DNA from: Brevibacillus sp. SYP-B805
Lineage (GTDB): Bacteria > Bacillota > Bacilli > Brevibacillales > Brevibacillaceae
Assembly (NCBI RefSeq): GCF_011059135.1
Contig: NZ_JAALGD010000002.1
Coordinates: forward strand, 124,001 to 188,000
DNA length: 64,000 nucleotides
Direction: 5' to 3'
Made by a program: the position numbers and the translations under genes. The first letter of the stretch is position 1. Every line of letters begins with the position of its first letter. The notes under the pieces are model-generated. The model had not been told where the DNA came from and did no database searches. It saw only the letters and a list, made by a program, of their open reading frames with translations. Positions 41,109-50,178 of the stretch are shown in pieces.

Positions 41109-43273
41109 TAAGTGCTGAGAATCCGGCGGACGGAGTAGATATCCTTGATGCGTTTGATCCGTTCCACCACTTTGTGCAAATGATCCAGATTGCTGATGGA
41201 GATCGTCATGTGGATGGTGGCTACCTTGTTCTTGTCCGCCTTGCCGCTGACGGCGGAGATGTTGGTTTTTGTCTCTGCCACGGCCTGCAGCACGTCGTTC
41301 AACAACCCGTGCCGATCATGCCCGGTGATTTCGATATCCACATGGTAGTTCTGCTTGGGATCCCCTTCCCAGTCCACGTCGATCAGGCGCTCCGAGCAGT
41401 TTTCCGCCAGGACGTTGGGACAGTCGCGGCGGTGGACGGAGACCCCACGGCCGCGGGTCACGAACCCGATGATCTGATCCCCCGGCACGGGCGAGCAACA
41501 TCGGGAAAGGCGTACCAGCAGGTTGTCCACGCCCCGCACCGTGACCCCCGATTCGCTGCGGCTGCTCCTGGCCGGCGTGGACGGCTTGAATTCGGGCATG
41601 GCCTGCTCTTCCCGCTCGCGGCGCAGTTTTTCCGTCAGGCGTCCGGCAATCTGGGCGGCGGTAATCCCGCCGTATCCCACTGCGGCGAACATATCCTCGG
41701 CGCCCTGGAAGTTAAACTTGGCGGCCGCCTCCTTCAGGTTCTCCTCGGTCAGCACTTCCTTCACGTCGAAGCCGCGCGCCTTGATCTCCGCCTCCACCAT
41801 CTGCTGCCCTTTGGCGACGTTTTCCTCGCGCTTCTCCTTCTTGAACCACTGCTTGATTTTGTTGCGGGCGTGGGCCGACTTGGCGATTTTCAGCCAGTCC
41901 TGGCTCGGACCGTAGGAATGTTTCGACGTCAGGATTTCGACGATGTCGCCCGTGCGCAGGGGGAAATCAAGGGGAACGATCTTGCCGTTCACCTTGGCGC
42001 CGATACAGCGGTTTCCGACGGCGGAGTGGATCCGGTACGCGAAATCAAGCGGGACGGACCCTTTCGGCAGCTCCACGACATCGCCCTTTGGCGTAAAGAC
42101 AAACACCGTATCGGAAAACAGATCCTGTTTCAAGGATTCCATAAATTCCTGGGCGTTTGGAATCTCTTCCTGTCCGCCCTGAATGAGCTCGCGCAGATTG
42201 CCCAGCTTCTCCGCAAACGACCCCTGCACAACGCTTTTGCCTTCCTTGTAGGCCCAGTGTGCGGCGATCCCGATCTCCGCCGTCCGGTGCATCTCCCAGG
42301 TACGGATCTGCACTTCCAGCGGTTCACCCTTGGGACCGATCACCGTGGTATGCAGGGACTGGTACATGTTGGGCTTCGGCATGGCGATATAATCCTTGAA
42401 ACGGCCCGGCATCGGTTTCCACAGCGTGTGCACGATGCCCAGCACCGCATAGCAGTCGCGGATATCGGAGACGATGATGCGCAGCGCCAGCAGATCATAG
42501 ATCTCATTAAACTGCTTGTTCTGCGTCACCATCTTTTTATAGATGCTGTAAATATGCTTCGGCCGGCCGGAAATCTCCGCTTCGATGTGAAGCTCCCGCA
42601 GTTTTTCCTGGATCATTTCCTTCGCTTCGTTGATGTACCCTTCCCGCTCGGTCCGCTTCTTCTGCATCAGATTGACAATCCGGTAATACTGCTGGGGGTT
42701 CAGGTAACGAAGAGCCGTATCCTCCAGCTCCCATTTGACGGAGGCGATCCCCAGCCGATGAGCCAGCGGCGCGAAAATCTCCAGCGTCTCGTCGGAGATT
42801 TCCCGCTGCTTCTCTTCCGACATGTGGCGCAGCGTCCGCATGTTATGCAGACGGTCAGCCAGCTTGATCATGATGACGCGGATATCCTGGGCCATCGCCA
42901 CCAGCATTTTGCGGTGATTTTCCGCCAGCTGTTCCTCTTTTGACTTGTACTTGATCTTATCCAGCTTGGTGACGCCATCCACCAGCAGCGCCACTTCGCT
43001 GCCAAATTCTTCGCGGATATAATCCAGCGTGATGTCTGTGTCCTCGACGACGTCATGAAGCAGCCCTGCGGCGATCGTGACGGCGTCCATGTGCAGATTG
43101 GCCAAAATGCCCGCGACGGCGATCGGGTGCATGATGTACGGCACGCCTGACTTGCGAACCTGCCCCGCGTGCGCCTTCTCGGCCACTTCATACCCGCGCC
43201 GGATCAGCTTCAGATCGTTTTCCTGCAGATAGCTGCCCGCTTTCTGTAATACTTCTTCCATGCCCGTTGTCAT
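41108..43273 (-). CDS. relA: Bifunctional (p)ppGpp synthetase/hydrolase Rel
   Basis: The 721-residue stringent-response enzyme has the HD hydrolase domain (MHPIAVAGIL, LLHDVVEDTD, ADRLHNMRTL), the synthetase domain (YDLLALRIIV, YIAMPKPNMYQSLHTTV), the TGS domain (VFVFTPKGDVVELP) and a C-terminal ACT domain (VDIEITGHDRHGLLNDVL). It senses uncharged tRNA at the ribosome. Because the HD residues are intact, it should both make and degrade (p)ppGpp. GGGAAGGGA precedes the ATG. It has its own promoter. Confidence 0.96.
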   Translation of the reverse strand: MTTGMEEVLQKAGSYLQENDLKLIRRGYEVAEKAHAGQVRKSGVPYIMHPIAVAGILANLHMDAVTIAAGLLHDVVEDTDITLDYIREEFGSEVALLVDGVTKLDKIKYKSKEEQLAENHRKMLVAMAQDIRVIMIKLADRLHNMRTLRHMSEEKQREISDETLEIFAPLAHRLGIASVKWELEDTALRYLNPQQYYRIVNLMQKKRTEREGYINEAKEMIQEKLRELHIEAEISGRPKHIYSIYKKMVTQNKQFNEIYDLLALRIIVSDIRDCYAVLGIVHTLWKPMPGRFKDYIAMPKPNMYQSLHTTVIGPKGEPLEVQIRTWEMHRTAEIGIAAHWAYKEGKSVVQGSFAEKLGNLRELIQGGQEEIPNAQEFMESLKQDLFSDTVFVFTPKGDVVELPKGSVPLDFAYRIHSAVGNRCIGAKVNGKIVPLDFPLRTGDIVEILTSKHSYGPSQDWLKIAKSAHARNKIKQWFKKEKREENVAKGQQMVEAEIKARGFDVKEVLTEENLKEAAAKFNFQGAEDMFAAVGYGGITAAQIAGRLTEKLRREREEQAMPEFKPSTPARSSRSESGVTVRGVDNLLVRLSRCCSPVPGDQIIGFVTRGRGVSVHRRDCPNVLAENCSERLIDVDWEGDPKQNYHVDIEITGHDRHGLLNDVLQAVAETKTNISAVSGKADKNKVATIHMTISISNLDHLHKVVERIKRIKDIYSVRRILST

Positions 43274-43406
43274 AGTTCCCTTCCCTTATCCTCTCGATAC
43301 GATACAAACAGTTTATGGCAAACCTCATAAGGGTGGAATTGCATCGTGGTGAATGGGTAAGCTTGTACCATGCGGCATACTCTGCCGACAATTTCTGCTG
43401 CATTTC

Positions 43407-43435
43407 ATTATATTATCTTGTAATCCCTTTGTCAT
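43407..43435 (-). promoter_or_regulatory. Promoter of relA
   Basis: ATGACA (43435-43430), 17 bp, TATAAT (43412-43407) on the minus strand. The leader would be about 127 nt long. Confidence 0.7.
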
Positions 43436-43471
43436 GTAAAGCAAATACGTCCATCAATTGTGGAGAAAGGT

Positions 43472-43501
43472 TGAAAAACGAAAAACGGGCAGATGCCCGT
43501 T
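43472..43501 (-). terminator. Terminator of apt
   Basis: ACGGGCA and TGCCCGT form a tight stem with a 2-nt loop, followed on the minus strand by TTTTCGTTTTT; six bp after the apt stop codon. Confidence 0.85.
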
Positions 43502-43506
43502 GTCGT

Positions 43507-44019
43507 TTAATATGTCACCAGAGACCGAACCGGAATGTCTCCGAGCTTCTGCCGTCCTTCCAGATAAGAGAGCTCGATGAAAAACGCCGCTCCCACCACG
43601 ACGCCCCCGAGCTGTTCCACCAGCTTGATCGTGGTGGTGATCGTGCCTCCTGTCGCCAGCAGATCATCCGCAATCAGCACGCGCTGCCCTTTCTCGATGG
43701 CGTCCACATGCATGGCGAGAGAATCTTTGCCATACTCGAGGCTGTAATCCGCCTTGATGGTTTCATACGGAAGCTTGCCGGCTTTCCGCACCGGCACGAA
43801 CCCCAGTCCCAGGGCAGTCGCAAGCGGCGCGCCGACCACGAATCCGCGTGCTTCCGGTCCCGCCACCACCTGGGCATCCAGTTCCCTGGCGAATTGAGCC
43901 AGTTCATCAATCGCCGCTTTGTACACCGGCCCTTCTTTCAAAAGCGTGGTGATGTCCTTGAAACGGATCCCCGGCTGCGGATAATCAGGAATAACTCGAA
44001 TGTACGGTTTATAATCCAT
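43507..44019 (-). CDS. apt: Adenine phosphoribosyltransferase
   Basis: The 170-residue enzyme makes AMP from adenine and PRPP. Motifs: [36 protein letters not shown] and the PRPP loop [13 protein letters not shown]. It starts 13 bp after recJ on the same strand, forming a recJ-apt operon as in other Bacillales. Confidence 0.96.
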   Translation of the reverse strand: MDYKPYIRVIPDYPQPGIRFKDITTLLKEGPVYKAAIDELAQFARELDAQVVAGPEARGFVVGAPLATALGLGFVPVRKAGKLPYETIKADYSLEYGKDSLAMHVDAIEKGQRVLIADDLLATGGTITTTIKLVEQLGGVVVGAAFFIELSYLEGRQKLGDIPVRSLVTY

Positions 44020-44032
44020 GGATCATGGCCTC

Positions 44033-46414
44033 CTAAAGGGCGGGTTGTTCCACCCATTGATTCAAGTAACGAACGAGTGCGTCATAGGATGAGAGCAGCA
44101 GCTCGGTCGCGAGCTCGGATTCCTCCAGCCACTCGGTGTACAAGATTGAATTCTCCAGCTTTTGTTTGGCCGCCCCGGCGTGGAGCATGTAGCGCTCCGG
44201 CTCTTCCCGCACGATCGCCAGCTCCTGGAACACGGCCAGCATGCCCTCCAGCATCTCTCTTCTCACCTGCAGCTTCTGGGCCATTTTTTCCAGATGAATC
44301 TTCTCCACCGAGGGAAAACGGCTCAAGAACAGGTACAGGTGTTTGAACTGGTCGCGGCTGGGAGCATGCAGCAGCTCCAGGCCGAGATCGGGATCGCCGA
44401 ACAGGCAGTAGATGCGTTCCATATGATGGCAACGCGCCATGATGGCGGCGAGCGCCGCTTTTTGCTTCGGCATGTCGTAGATCACCAGGGTATGATACCA
44501 TTGTAGTTCATCCAGCATCCGTTCATACCCGTCACGGCGGTGGTCAACCAACAGAATGCGGCTGGCCGTTCGTCCCTCGGCCGCCGCGTGTCCGGAGGCA
44601 AGCAGCGCCTGGTAGGATGCTTCGCGGAAGGTGACGGTCAGCACGCCGGGATTTTCCGCGAGGCGCTGCCACTTCCGCTCCTTCTCCCTGCTTCCGCGCC
44701 AGTCGAAGATCTGCCGGTGCGAAATGGCGAGATCCCGGATCACCAGCTGCGGCTTCCGCACGCCGTTCCATTCGTTCACATCCAGCTCGCCCACGACCTG
44801 CAGCCGCGCTTTGGGCGCGATGTGGTCAAGCACCTCTGCCCACTGGAACCCGATCGCATCCAGCGCTTGCCCACCCTGGCAAAATGCGCATTTCAGATGG
44901 GACTCATCCCGCCCGATCCTGCGCAGCCCTTGTGGCTCCACATCGCTCAGCACGATGAGCGGCGTGGGATTGCCGATGCCAAACGGAGCGAGCGCTTCCA
45001 TCTGTCCCGCCAGGTCGATGTCGATCTGATCGAGCCCGATCGCCAGATCCACTTTCGTGAGGGGGATGAAATCTTCTTCCGTCAGCCATTCGGCCGCCAG
45101 CTGATTCAACCGCTCCCGCAAGGCAGGCAGATTTTCCACCGGCAGCGTCATGCCGGCTGCCATCGTATGGCCGCCGAAATGGGGCAGCCATTCCTTGCAG
45201 GCGGTCAGCGCCTCATACATGTCAAACCCCGCAATGCTGCGCGCCGAGCCTTTGGCTATTCCTTTTTCCGGATCGATGCCGAGGACGATCGTCGGCCGGT
45301 AGAACTTCTCGACCAGCCGGGAAGCGACGATGCCCACCACCCCGACATTCCAGCCTTCCTTCGCCACGACCAGCACGCCGTTTTTCTCCGGCGGAAAATC
45401 GGCCTGCACCATGGCGATGGCTTCTTCCGTTATGGCCTGCACCAGCTCCTGCCGCTCCTGATTGAGCGCATCCAGCGTTTGTGCGTGGTGTTCCGCCTCT
45501 GTCGGATCATCGGTCGTCAGCAGCTTCACCGCCGCTTCCGCCGTCTCCAGCCGCCCGCTTGCATTGATGCGGGGCCCGATCGCAAAGCCGACATGGCCAG
45601 CGGTTACCGGCGTATCCGCCAGCCCGCAGACGCGGATCAGCGCCTTAAGCCCCACATTGCGCGTCTGGTTCAAACGGCGCAGGCCGAGGCTGGCAAGCAC
45701 CCGATTCTCCTCCACCAGCGGCACGAGGTCGGCGATCGTTCCGATGGCGGCCAGATCCATCAGATGCACCGGCGGTTTTTCCAGCAACGCGTGGGCCAGC
45801 TTGAACGCGACGCCCACACCCGCCAGCATGTCAAACGGATAGGGGCATCCCGGCTTCTTCGGATTGATCACCGCCAAGGCGTCCGGAATCACGGCCGGCG
45901 GCTCATGGTGGTCGGTCACGATCACATCCAGCCCGAGCGCTTTGGCGTGTTCCACCTGTTCCACCGCACTGATGCCGGTATCCACCGTCACGATCAGCTT
46001 GTAACCCGCCGCATGCAGTTGGGTCAGCGCTTCCTTGTTCAGGCCGTAGCCTTCCTTGAAGCGGTTCGGAATATAGTAGTCGAACGTAGCCCCCAGCTCT
46101 TTCATCGTATGGTACATCAGCGCTGTGGAGCTGACACCGTCCGCATCGTAATCGCCATAGATACAGATCGGCTCCCCCCGCTTGATGGCTTCCCGGATGC
46201 GCTCCACGCTTCGAGCCATGCCATCCAGCAGGTAAGGATCATGGAATTGTTCCACGCCCACATGCAGGAACGCTTTGGCCCGCTCCGGGGAGTCGATGCC
46301 CCGTATCACGAGCAGGCGCGCAATCAGGGGAGAGATGCCGCACACCCGTGCGATCTCATCCGCCAGCGCTTCATCATACGTGGCCAGTTGCCAACGCGTT
46401 TTCGCTTTCAGCAT
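44033..46414 (-). CDS. recJ: Single-stranded-DNA-specific exonuclease RecJ
   Basis: The 793-residue 5'-3' exonuclease has the DHH motifs ICIYGDYDADGVSSTALM, IVTVDTGISAVEQ and IVTDHHEPP, the DHHA1 motif FGGHTMAAGM, an OB fold, and the extra C-terminal domain of Firmicutes RecJ (about residues 570-793). I chose ATG 46414, preceded by GGAGGGCGG; an upstream ATG at 46435 lacks a site. It acts in mismatch repair and recombination. Confidence 0.95.
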   Translation of the reverse strand: MLKAKTRWQLATYDEALADEIARVCGISPLIARLLVIRGIDSPERAKAFLHVGVEQFHDPYLLDGMARSVERIREAIKRGEPICIYGDYDADGVSSTALMYHTMKELGATFDYYIPNRFKEGYGLNKEALTQLHAAGYKLIVTVDTGISAVEQVEHAKALGLDVIVTDHHEPPAVIPDALAVINPKKPGCPYPFDMLAGVGVAFKLAHALLEKPPVHLMDLAAIGTIADLVPLVEENRVLASLGLRRLNQTRNVGLKALIRVCGLADTPVTAGHVGFAIGPRINASGRLETAEAAVKLLTTDDPTEAEHHAQTLDALNQERQELVQAITEEAIAMVQADFPPEKNGVLVVAKEGWNVGVVGIVASRLVEKFYRPTIVLGIDPEKGIAKGSARSIAGFDMYEALTACKEWLPHFGGHTMAAGMTLPVENLPALRERLNQLAAEWLTEEDFIPLTKVDLAIGLDQIDIDLAGQMEALAPFGIGNPTPLIVLSDVEPQGLRRIGRDESHLKCAFCQGGQALDAIGFQWAEVLDHIAPKARLQVVGELDVNEWNGVRKPQLVIRDLAISHRQIFDWRGSREKERKWQRLAENPGVLTVTFREASYQALLASGHAAAEGRTASRILLVDHRRDGYERMLDELQWYHTLVIYDMPKQKAALAAIMARCHHMERIYCLFGDPDLGLELLHAPSRDQFKHLYLFLSRFPSVEKIHLEKMAQKLQVRREMLEGMLAVFQELAIVREEPERYMLHAGAAKQKLENSILYTEWLEESELATELLLSSYDALVRYLNQWVEQPAL

Positions 46415-46486
46415 AGGCCGCCCTCCAATCCCCATCTCATTATATGAAATGAGGGAGGGGCTGACAATAAGGCAGCGCCGACAGCG

Positions 46487-47407
46487 TCACCGGCGGCCTG
46501 CGGACGGCTCCTGGGCATCGCCGTCATCATACGGATTGATGTGCACGAAGACGTCGCGGACATCCTCGAAGCGCTGCAGGACCGTCTGTTTCACCAGCTT
46601 CCCGATGCTGTGCCCTTCCTCTACGGTGATATATGGATCGACGCTCAGCTTCACATCGACGATCTGATAGTGGCCATGCTCCCTGGCCCGCAGGGAATCG
46701 ATGCGGATGACCCCCTGCACGCCTTCGATGGTTTTGCGCAGTTCGACCGTCTGCTCTTCGTGCAGCACGTGGTCGAGCGTATTGTGAATCGACTCCATCA
46801 GGATATTGTACGCCATCTGGAGCACGAGGATGGAGACGAAGATCCCGGCGATCGGATCGAGGTAGACGAGCCAGGAGATCCCGAGCCTTTCCCCCAGGAT
46901 GGCGCCGCCGATGCCGATCAGGGCCGCAAAGGAAGAGTAGACGTCGGACCGGTGCTCCCAGGCATTGGCGATCAGGGAGGGGCTGTTCAGCTTTTTCCCC
47001 AGGTTGTACTTGTAGCGAAACATCGCTTCCTTGACGATCATGGAACCAATCGCGGCCCAGACGGCCATCATCGCGGGCGCCTGCGGCGGAGCAAACAGCG
47101 TCAGGACGGAGGCCCTTCCGATCTCAAAGCCGACCAGCGCCAGCAGCACGGAGACGATGATAGCCGCGATCGATTCGGCCTTGCCGTGACCGTAAGGATG
47201 ATCCTCGTCCGGCGGCCGTTCGGCGGCGCGCAAGCCGATCAGCACAGCGATGGAGCCGGCTACGTCGGAAGCGGAATGGACGGCGTCGGCGATGAGCGCC
47301 TGCGACTTGCTCCAGAAGCCGATCATCAATTTGATTCCCGCCAAAAGCAAATTGCCTACAATCCCTACCCAGGCTCCAACCTGTGCCTGAGCCAAACGAT
47401 TGTCCAC
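46487..47407 (-). CDS. Cation diffusion facilitator (CDF) transporter
   Basis: A protein of about 306 residues with six membrane spans and the CDF metal sites: ALIADAVHSASDVAGS (span 2, HxxxD) and AWEHRSDVYSS (span 5), the DEDHPYGHGKAESIAA motif and a cytoplasmic C-terminal domain (GHYQIVDVKLSVDPYITVEE). HxxxD in both sites is typical of Zn/Co or Fe/Mn exporters; the metal is not fixed by sequence. GTG start at 47407 with GGAGGGATT upstream. Confidence 0.9.
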   Translation of the reverse strand: MDNRLAQAQVGAWVGIVGNLLLAGIKLMIGFWSKSQALIADAVHSASDVAGSIAVLIGLRAAERPPDEDHPYGHGKAESIAAIIVSVLLALVGFEIGRASVLTLFAPPQAPAMMAVWAAIGSMIVKEAMFRYKYNLGKKLNSPSLIANAWEHRSDVYSSFAALIGIGGAILGERLGISWLVYLDPIAGIFVSILVLQMAYNILMESIHNTLDHVLHEEQTVELRKTIEGVQGVIRIDSLRAREHGHYQIVDVKLSVDPYITVEEGHSIGKLVKQTVLQRFEDVRDVFVHINPYDDGDAQEPSAGRR

Positions 47408-47488
47408 TGCGAATCCCTCCAGAATGCCCACCGGTGCAGCCGGGCTGAACGCTGGCGGCGGCAGGACGATATTGACTGCCAACGACGG

Positions 47489-47513
47489 AAAAACCGCGGA
47501 ATTTCTCCCGCGG
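47489..47513 (-). terminator. Terminator of secD-secF
   Basis: CCGCGG, 8-nt loop, CCGCGG followed on the minus strand by TTTTTCC. A second hairpin (CTGAC, CGACGC, GCGTCG, GTCAG, about 47514-47553) lies between it and secF. Confidence 0.75.
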
Positions 47514-47563
47514 CTGACTGCCCGCCCGACGCATCTCGCCGGCGTCGGTCAGGGCCTCTGCAA

Positions 47564-48496
47564 TCATCCCCCATTGGGTGCTGATGACAAACGTTTTTTG
47601 GCCATTTCACGCTTTTTCAAGGTAACCCATACCTGCGCAGCGATGAAAATGGACGAGTAGGTACCGCTGACCAGTCCGAAAATCAGCGCGAGTGAAAAGT
47701 TGCGGATGCCCTCGCTGCCCAGAATGGTGATGGCAAGAGCCGTAAAGAAGACGGTTGCCACCGTGTAAATCGACCGGCGCATGGTTTGCCACAAACTGAC
47801 GTTTACCAGGTGCTCCAGATCTTCCACTGTTTTGACTTTCATGGTTCTCAGATTTTCCCGAATCCGGTCAAAGATCACGATCGTGTCGTTGATCGAATAG
47901 CCGACGATGGTCAGAATGGCGGCGATAAACGTCAAATCGACCTCCAGACGGAGCAGGGAGAACAAGGCAATCGGAATGAATGCATCGTGCAGCAGCGCGA
48001 TGATGCAGGCGATCCCGAACAGGAACTGGAAGCGAATGGCGATATAGATCACGATCCCAATCGATGCGATCAGGAGGGCAATCCCCGCTTTTCCCGCCAG
48101 TTCCCGGGCGATGGACGGATCGACGGTTGACTCTTGTTTGGTCACCTGCGGCCCGTACTTCGCTTGCAAGGCTTTTTCTATGGCAATCAGTCTGTCCTGC
48201 GGCACCACCTGATCAAAGCGGGTGGCTGCCTGGAAGTTCCCATATGTCGTAAGCGGCGTATGCGTGATATTCGGGACGTTGTCATTCAGGATCTTGTCGA
48301 CGTCTGCCACGTTGAACTCCTTGCCGATCAACAGATCGAGCCGGGTCCCCGCCTTGAAGTCAACGCCAAGATTGAGCCCCATCACCAGCATGACCACAAG
48401 TCCCAAAACGAGGATCGCGCCGGAGAGGAAGTAAAATTTTCGCCGATTCTTCACGATGTCAAACTTGACGATGTCATTCTGCTGCTTAGAGCTCAC
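47564..48496 (-). CDS. secF: Protein translocase subunit SecF
   Basis: The 310-residue RND-fold membrane protein supports Sec-dependent export. Features: IVKNRRKFYFLSGAILVLG (span 1), the D1 motif GLNLGVDFKAGTRLD, and the span 4-6 block with GYSINDTIVIFDRIREN and NVSLWQTMRRSIYT. The GTG at 48496 is 9 nt after AAAGGAGA; an earlier GTG at 48505 abuts that site. It overlaps the end of secD, so the two are probably translated together. In B. subtilis the two are fused as SecDF; here they are separate. Confidence 0.94.
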   Translation of the reverse strand: MSSKQQNDIVKFDIVKNRRKFYFLSGAILVLGLVVMLVMGLNLGVDFKAGTRLDLLIGKEFNVADVDKILNDNVPNITHTPLTTYGNFQAATRFDQVVPQDRLIAIEKALQAKYGPQVTKQESTVDPSIARELAGKAGIALLIASIGIVIYIAIRFQFLFGIACIIALLHDAFIPIALFSLLRLEVDLTFIAAILTIVGYSINDTIVIFDRIRENLRTMKVKTVEDLEHLVNVSLWQTMRRSIYTVATVFFTALAITILGSEGIRNFSLALIFGLVSGTYSSIFIAAQVWVTLKKREMAKKRLSSAPNGG

Positions 48497-49724
48497 CGAT
48501 TTCACTCTCCTTTACCCCGTACCAGAACGGCTTCTTGAACATGTTCGCACGAATGAGCAGCCACAGCAGGAAACGGGATCCGAACACGTTGGTGAAAAGG
48601 CTGACGATCAGCGTCATGGTCAAGGTGACCGCGAATCCCTGAATCGAGCTGGTTCCGAAGAAGAACAGCACGGCGGCAGCGATCAGCGTCGTCACGTGCG
48701 AGTCGATGATGGTAATAAACGACCGGCGCTGGCCCGCACGGAAGGCGGACAGAATCGTCTTGCCGGAGCGGATCTCTTCCTTGATGCGCTCATAGGTAAT
48801 GATGTTGGCATCCACCGCCATCCCCACGGAGAGGATGAATCCGGCGATGCCGGGCAGCGTCAGGGTCGCTTGCATCCAGTAAAGGACCACCAGACATAGA
48901 TATACGAATCCGGCCAATGTGATATTGGCGATCATGCCGGGCATGCGATAGACGAGCAGCATGAACAGCACAATCAGCGCTCCACCGACATAGCCCGCAT
49001 AAATGGTTTTTTGCAATGCGAGGGCACCGAGGCTGGCTCCCACCGAGGTAACCTGCTTCTCGATCAGCTTCGCCGGCAGTGCCCCGGAATTGAGAATATC
49101 CGCAAGCTCCTGGGCGGAGTCCACGGTATAGTCACCGGTAATCTGGGCACTGCCGCCCGTAATCACCGACTGGATAACCGGATTGGTCAGCATGTTTTCA
49201 TCCAGGAATATAGCCATATGCTTGTGAAGGTTTTCCCGTGTCACTTTGGCCAGCTTGTCGGGATCGGAGAACTTCAGCAGCACCATCGGCCGTTTCAGTT
49301 CGTCAAAGCCGACCGATGCCCCGCCCGGCGCCAGGTCGCTGCCGCGCAGCAGGATATTGCCTTTCTCATCGCGGAACGTCAAGACAGCCGGTTTGCCGAT
49401 CAACGCGCGCAGCTTGTCCTGATCCGCCACCTGCGTGGCGATTTTGACCCGAATCCGGTTCGGCAGCTCAATGCTGACATCAGGCTCTGCCACTCCGCCG
49501 ATATTGACCCGCTTTTCCACCATCTGCGCGGTTGCCTTCAACAAATCCGTTGTTACCTTCTGATTGGCTTCGAGCGGCTGCACCTCATACAAAATCTCGA
49601 AGCCGCCCTGCAAATCCAGCCCCAGCGTAATGTTTTTGGCTGTCGGTACCGTCGTGGTGACGATCAGCGCGGCCAATACGCCCACCACAGCCAGGAACAC
49701 CAGAAATCTGCTCCATTTGATCAC
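48486..49724 (-). CDS. secD: Protein translocase subunit SecD
   Basis: The 412-residue protein has the six-span RND layout with the D1 motif NITLGLDLQGGFEILYEV, a large extracellular domain (about residues 50-230) and LTLPGIAGFILSVGMAVDANI. With SecF it uses the proton-motive force to pull exported proteins out of the Sec channel. GTG start at 49724 with GGGGAGGT 9 nt upstream. Confidence 0.94.
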   Translation of the reverse strand: MIKWSRFLVFLAVVGVLAALIVTTTVPTAKNITLGLDLQGGFEILYEVQPLEANQKVTTDLLKATAQMVEKRVNIGGVAEPDVSIELPNRIRVKIATQVADQDKLRALIGKPAVLTFRDEKGNILLRGSDLAPGGASVGFDELKRPMVLLKFSDPDKLAKVTRENLHKHMAIFLDENMLTNPVIQSVITGGSAQITGDYTVDSAQELADILNSGALPAKLIEKQVTSVGASLGALALQKTIYAGYVGGALIVLFMLLVYRMPGMIANITLAGFVYLCLVVLYWMQATLTLPGIAGFILSVGMAVDANIITYERIKEEIRSGKTILSAFRAGQRRSFITIIDSHVTTLIAAAVLFFFGTSSIQGFAVTLTMTLIVSLFTNVFGSRFLLWLLIRANMFKKPFWYGVKESEIGEL

Positions 49725-49840
49725 GTCTCTGTTACCTCCCCTTGGGTTCGTCACATCCGGACTCCCCACATGCAACCCCTATGTAGTCAATATGCCCATT
49801 ATAGCCAAGTGGGTAAAACAGGTCAAATTGCTGCCAAAAC

Positions 49841-50089
49841 TTACGAATGATTCCGGTAGATGTTCATCATCTGCCAGTTCATATATTTGGTAATTTTCAG
49901 CGACAGGATATCGTTGACCAGCCGATGGATGGGCGGCAGTTCCTTGTAGCCGGCCGACACGCATTCCCAGACATCCTTGGCGGTGATGTTTTCGTAGCCG
50001 AGAAGCCCAAATTCTTCGGCCTTGCTTTTGCACAGATTGTATACCTGGAGAAACAGTTCGTCTTCCGTCAACCCGATGAAATCGCTCAT
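49841..50089 (-). CDS. comN: Post-transcriptional regulator ComN
   Basis: The 82-residue protein (MSDFIGLTEDELFLQVYNLC, then GYENITAKDVWECVSAGYKE) matches the ComN/YrzD family, which in B. subtilis affects comE mRNA and competence and works with DivIVA at the poles. It lies between spoVB and secD, as in B. subtilis. AAAGGGAG precedes the ATG. Confidence 0.85.
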   Translation of the reverse strand: MSDFIGLTEDELFLQVYNLCKSKAEEFGLLGYENITAKDVWECVSAGYKELPPIHRLVNDILSLKITKYMNWQMMNIYRNHS

Positions 50090-50178
50090 ACCATCACTCC
50101 CTTTAAAGTAGTCATTCTCCCGCCGGCACGTCCATATTTATAGAACAGAGAACGATCCATAAAGGAAAGGGCATTTAC